In this document: positions 17,201-17,238 of the stretch, piece by piece | Position numbering within the stretch: position 1 is the stretch's first letter | How the letters are laid out: each line of letters starts with the position of its first letter | Source: Entrophospora sp. SA101 | Taxonomy: Eukaryota; Glomeromycota; Glomeromycetes; Entrophosporales; Entrophosporaceae | Reading direction: 5' to 3' | DNA length: 17,238 bases | Assembly: GCA_958430865.1 (NCBI GenBank) | Contig: CAUDNR010001152.1 | Location: 1-17,238, forward strand | Translations under genes and position numbers: made by a program | The notes under the pieces: model-generated | Told to the model about the DNA's origin: nothing | The model's input: the letters and a program-made list of their open reading frames with translations, nothing else | The model's database searches: none

Positions 17201-17238
17201 AAAATTTTAACCCATGCTATTTGTTGATTGACCAATTA
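17193..17238 (-). repeat. Right copy of the 46-bp inverted repeat (partner 4285-4330)
   Basis: Read on the - strand it starts TAATTGGTCAATCAACAAAT and matches 4285-4330 at 45 of 46 positions. A second GTGTTCCC-containing segment follows inside it (about 17162-17192), showing a short internal duplication absent from the left copy. It runs into the window edge. Confidence 0.85.

Overview
The window looks like nuclear DNA of an AT-rich, intron-bearing, repeat-laden fungus. An arbuscular mycorrhizal fungus (Glomeromycotina, Rhizophagus-like) is my best guess. The reasons are short GT-AG introns (mostly 74-90 bp), abundant trinucleotide microsatellites with Asn/Asp runs inside proteins, a herpes-origin-binding-type helicase of a kind I recall as common in these genomes, and fungal-type NAD kinase, hexokinase and Utp18 sequences. 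No database search was possible, so the taxon is inference.

Left part (1-4250), probably mobile or selfish DNA. A long intronless ORF (100-2802) encodes an SF2 helicase of the origin-binding (UL9-like) type. Downstream lies about 1.4 kb of densely structured DNA: an imperfect hairpin just after the stop, an alternating 25/23-bp iteron-like array, two hairpins built on GATACCCC/GGGGTATC, seven copies of a GGCAC-TAC-GTGCC hairpin motif (the first five at 45-46 bp period), a G+C-richer 125-codon ORF, three 22-bp direct repeats and a perfect 34-bp palindrome. A candidate origin or terminal region of a helicase-encoding element is the most interesting hypothesis here.

Middle part (4285-10900), a gene graveyard. 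A 46-bp sequence at 4285 recurs inverted at the right end of the window (17193-17238). Between them lie an array of small hairpins with a constant loop and changing arms (4680-4830), a decayed multi-exon gene of unknown family (about 4500-7004, + strand), AT-rich DNA with hairpins, and a clear but broken UTP18 gene on the - strand (8765-10840) with stops, frameshifts and losses.

Right part (10941-14851), host genes. A short two-exon ORF with a PB1-like sequence (10941-11274) lies just upstream of a four-exon NAD kinase gene (11311-12821, +). Convergent to it, 120 bp away, is a four-exon hexokinase-like gene (14851-12942, -) that keeps the fold but lacks several catalytic and ligand-binding motifs, so it is probably a non-catalytic regulator. 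Both genes carry Asp- or Asn/Asp-rich insertions. From 14852 to about 16900 there is AT-rich non-coding DNA with a G+C-rich CACGTG cluster, a degenerate tRNA-like piece and a purine/GT minisatellite, ending in the inverted repeat copy.
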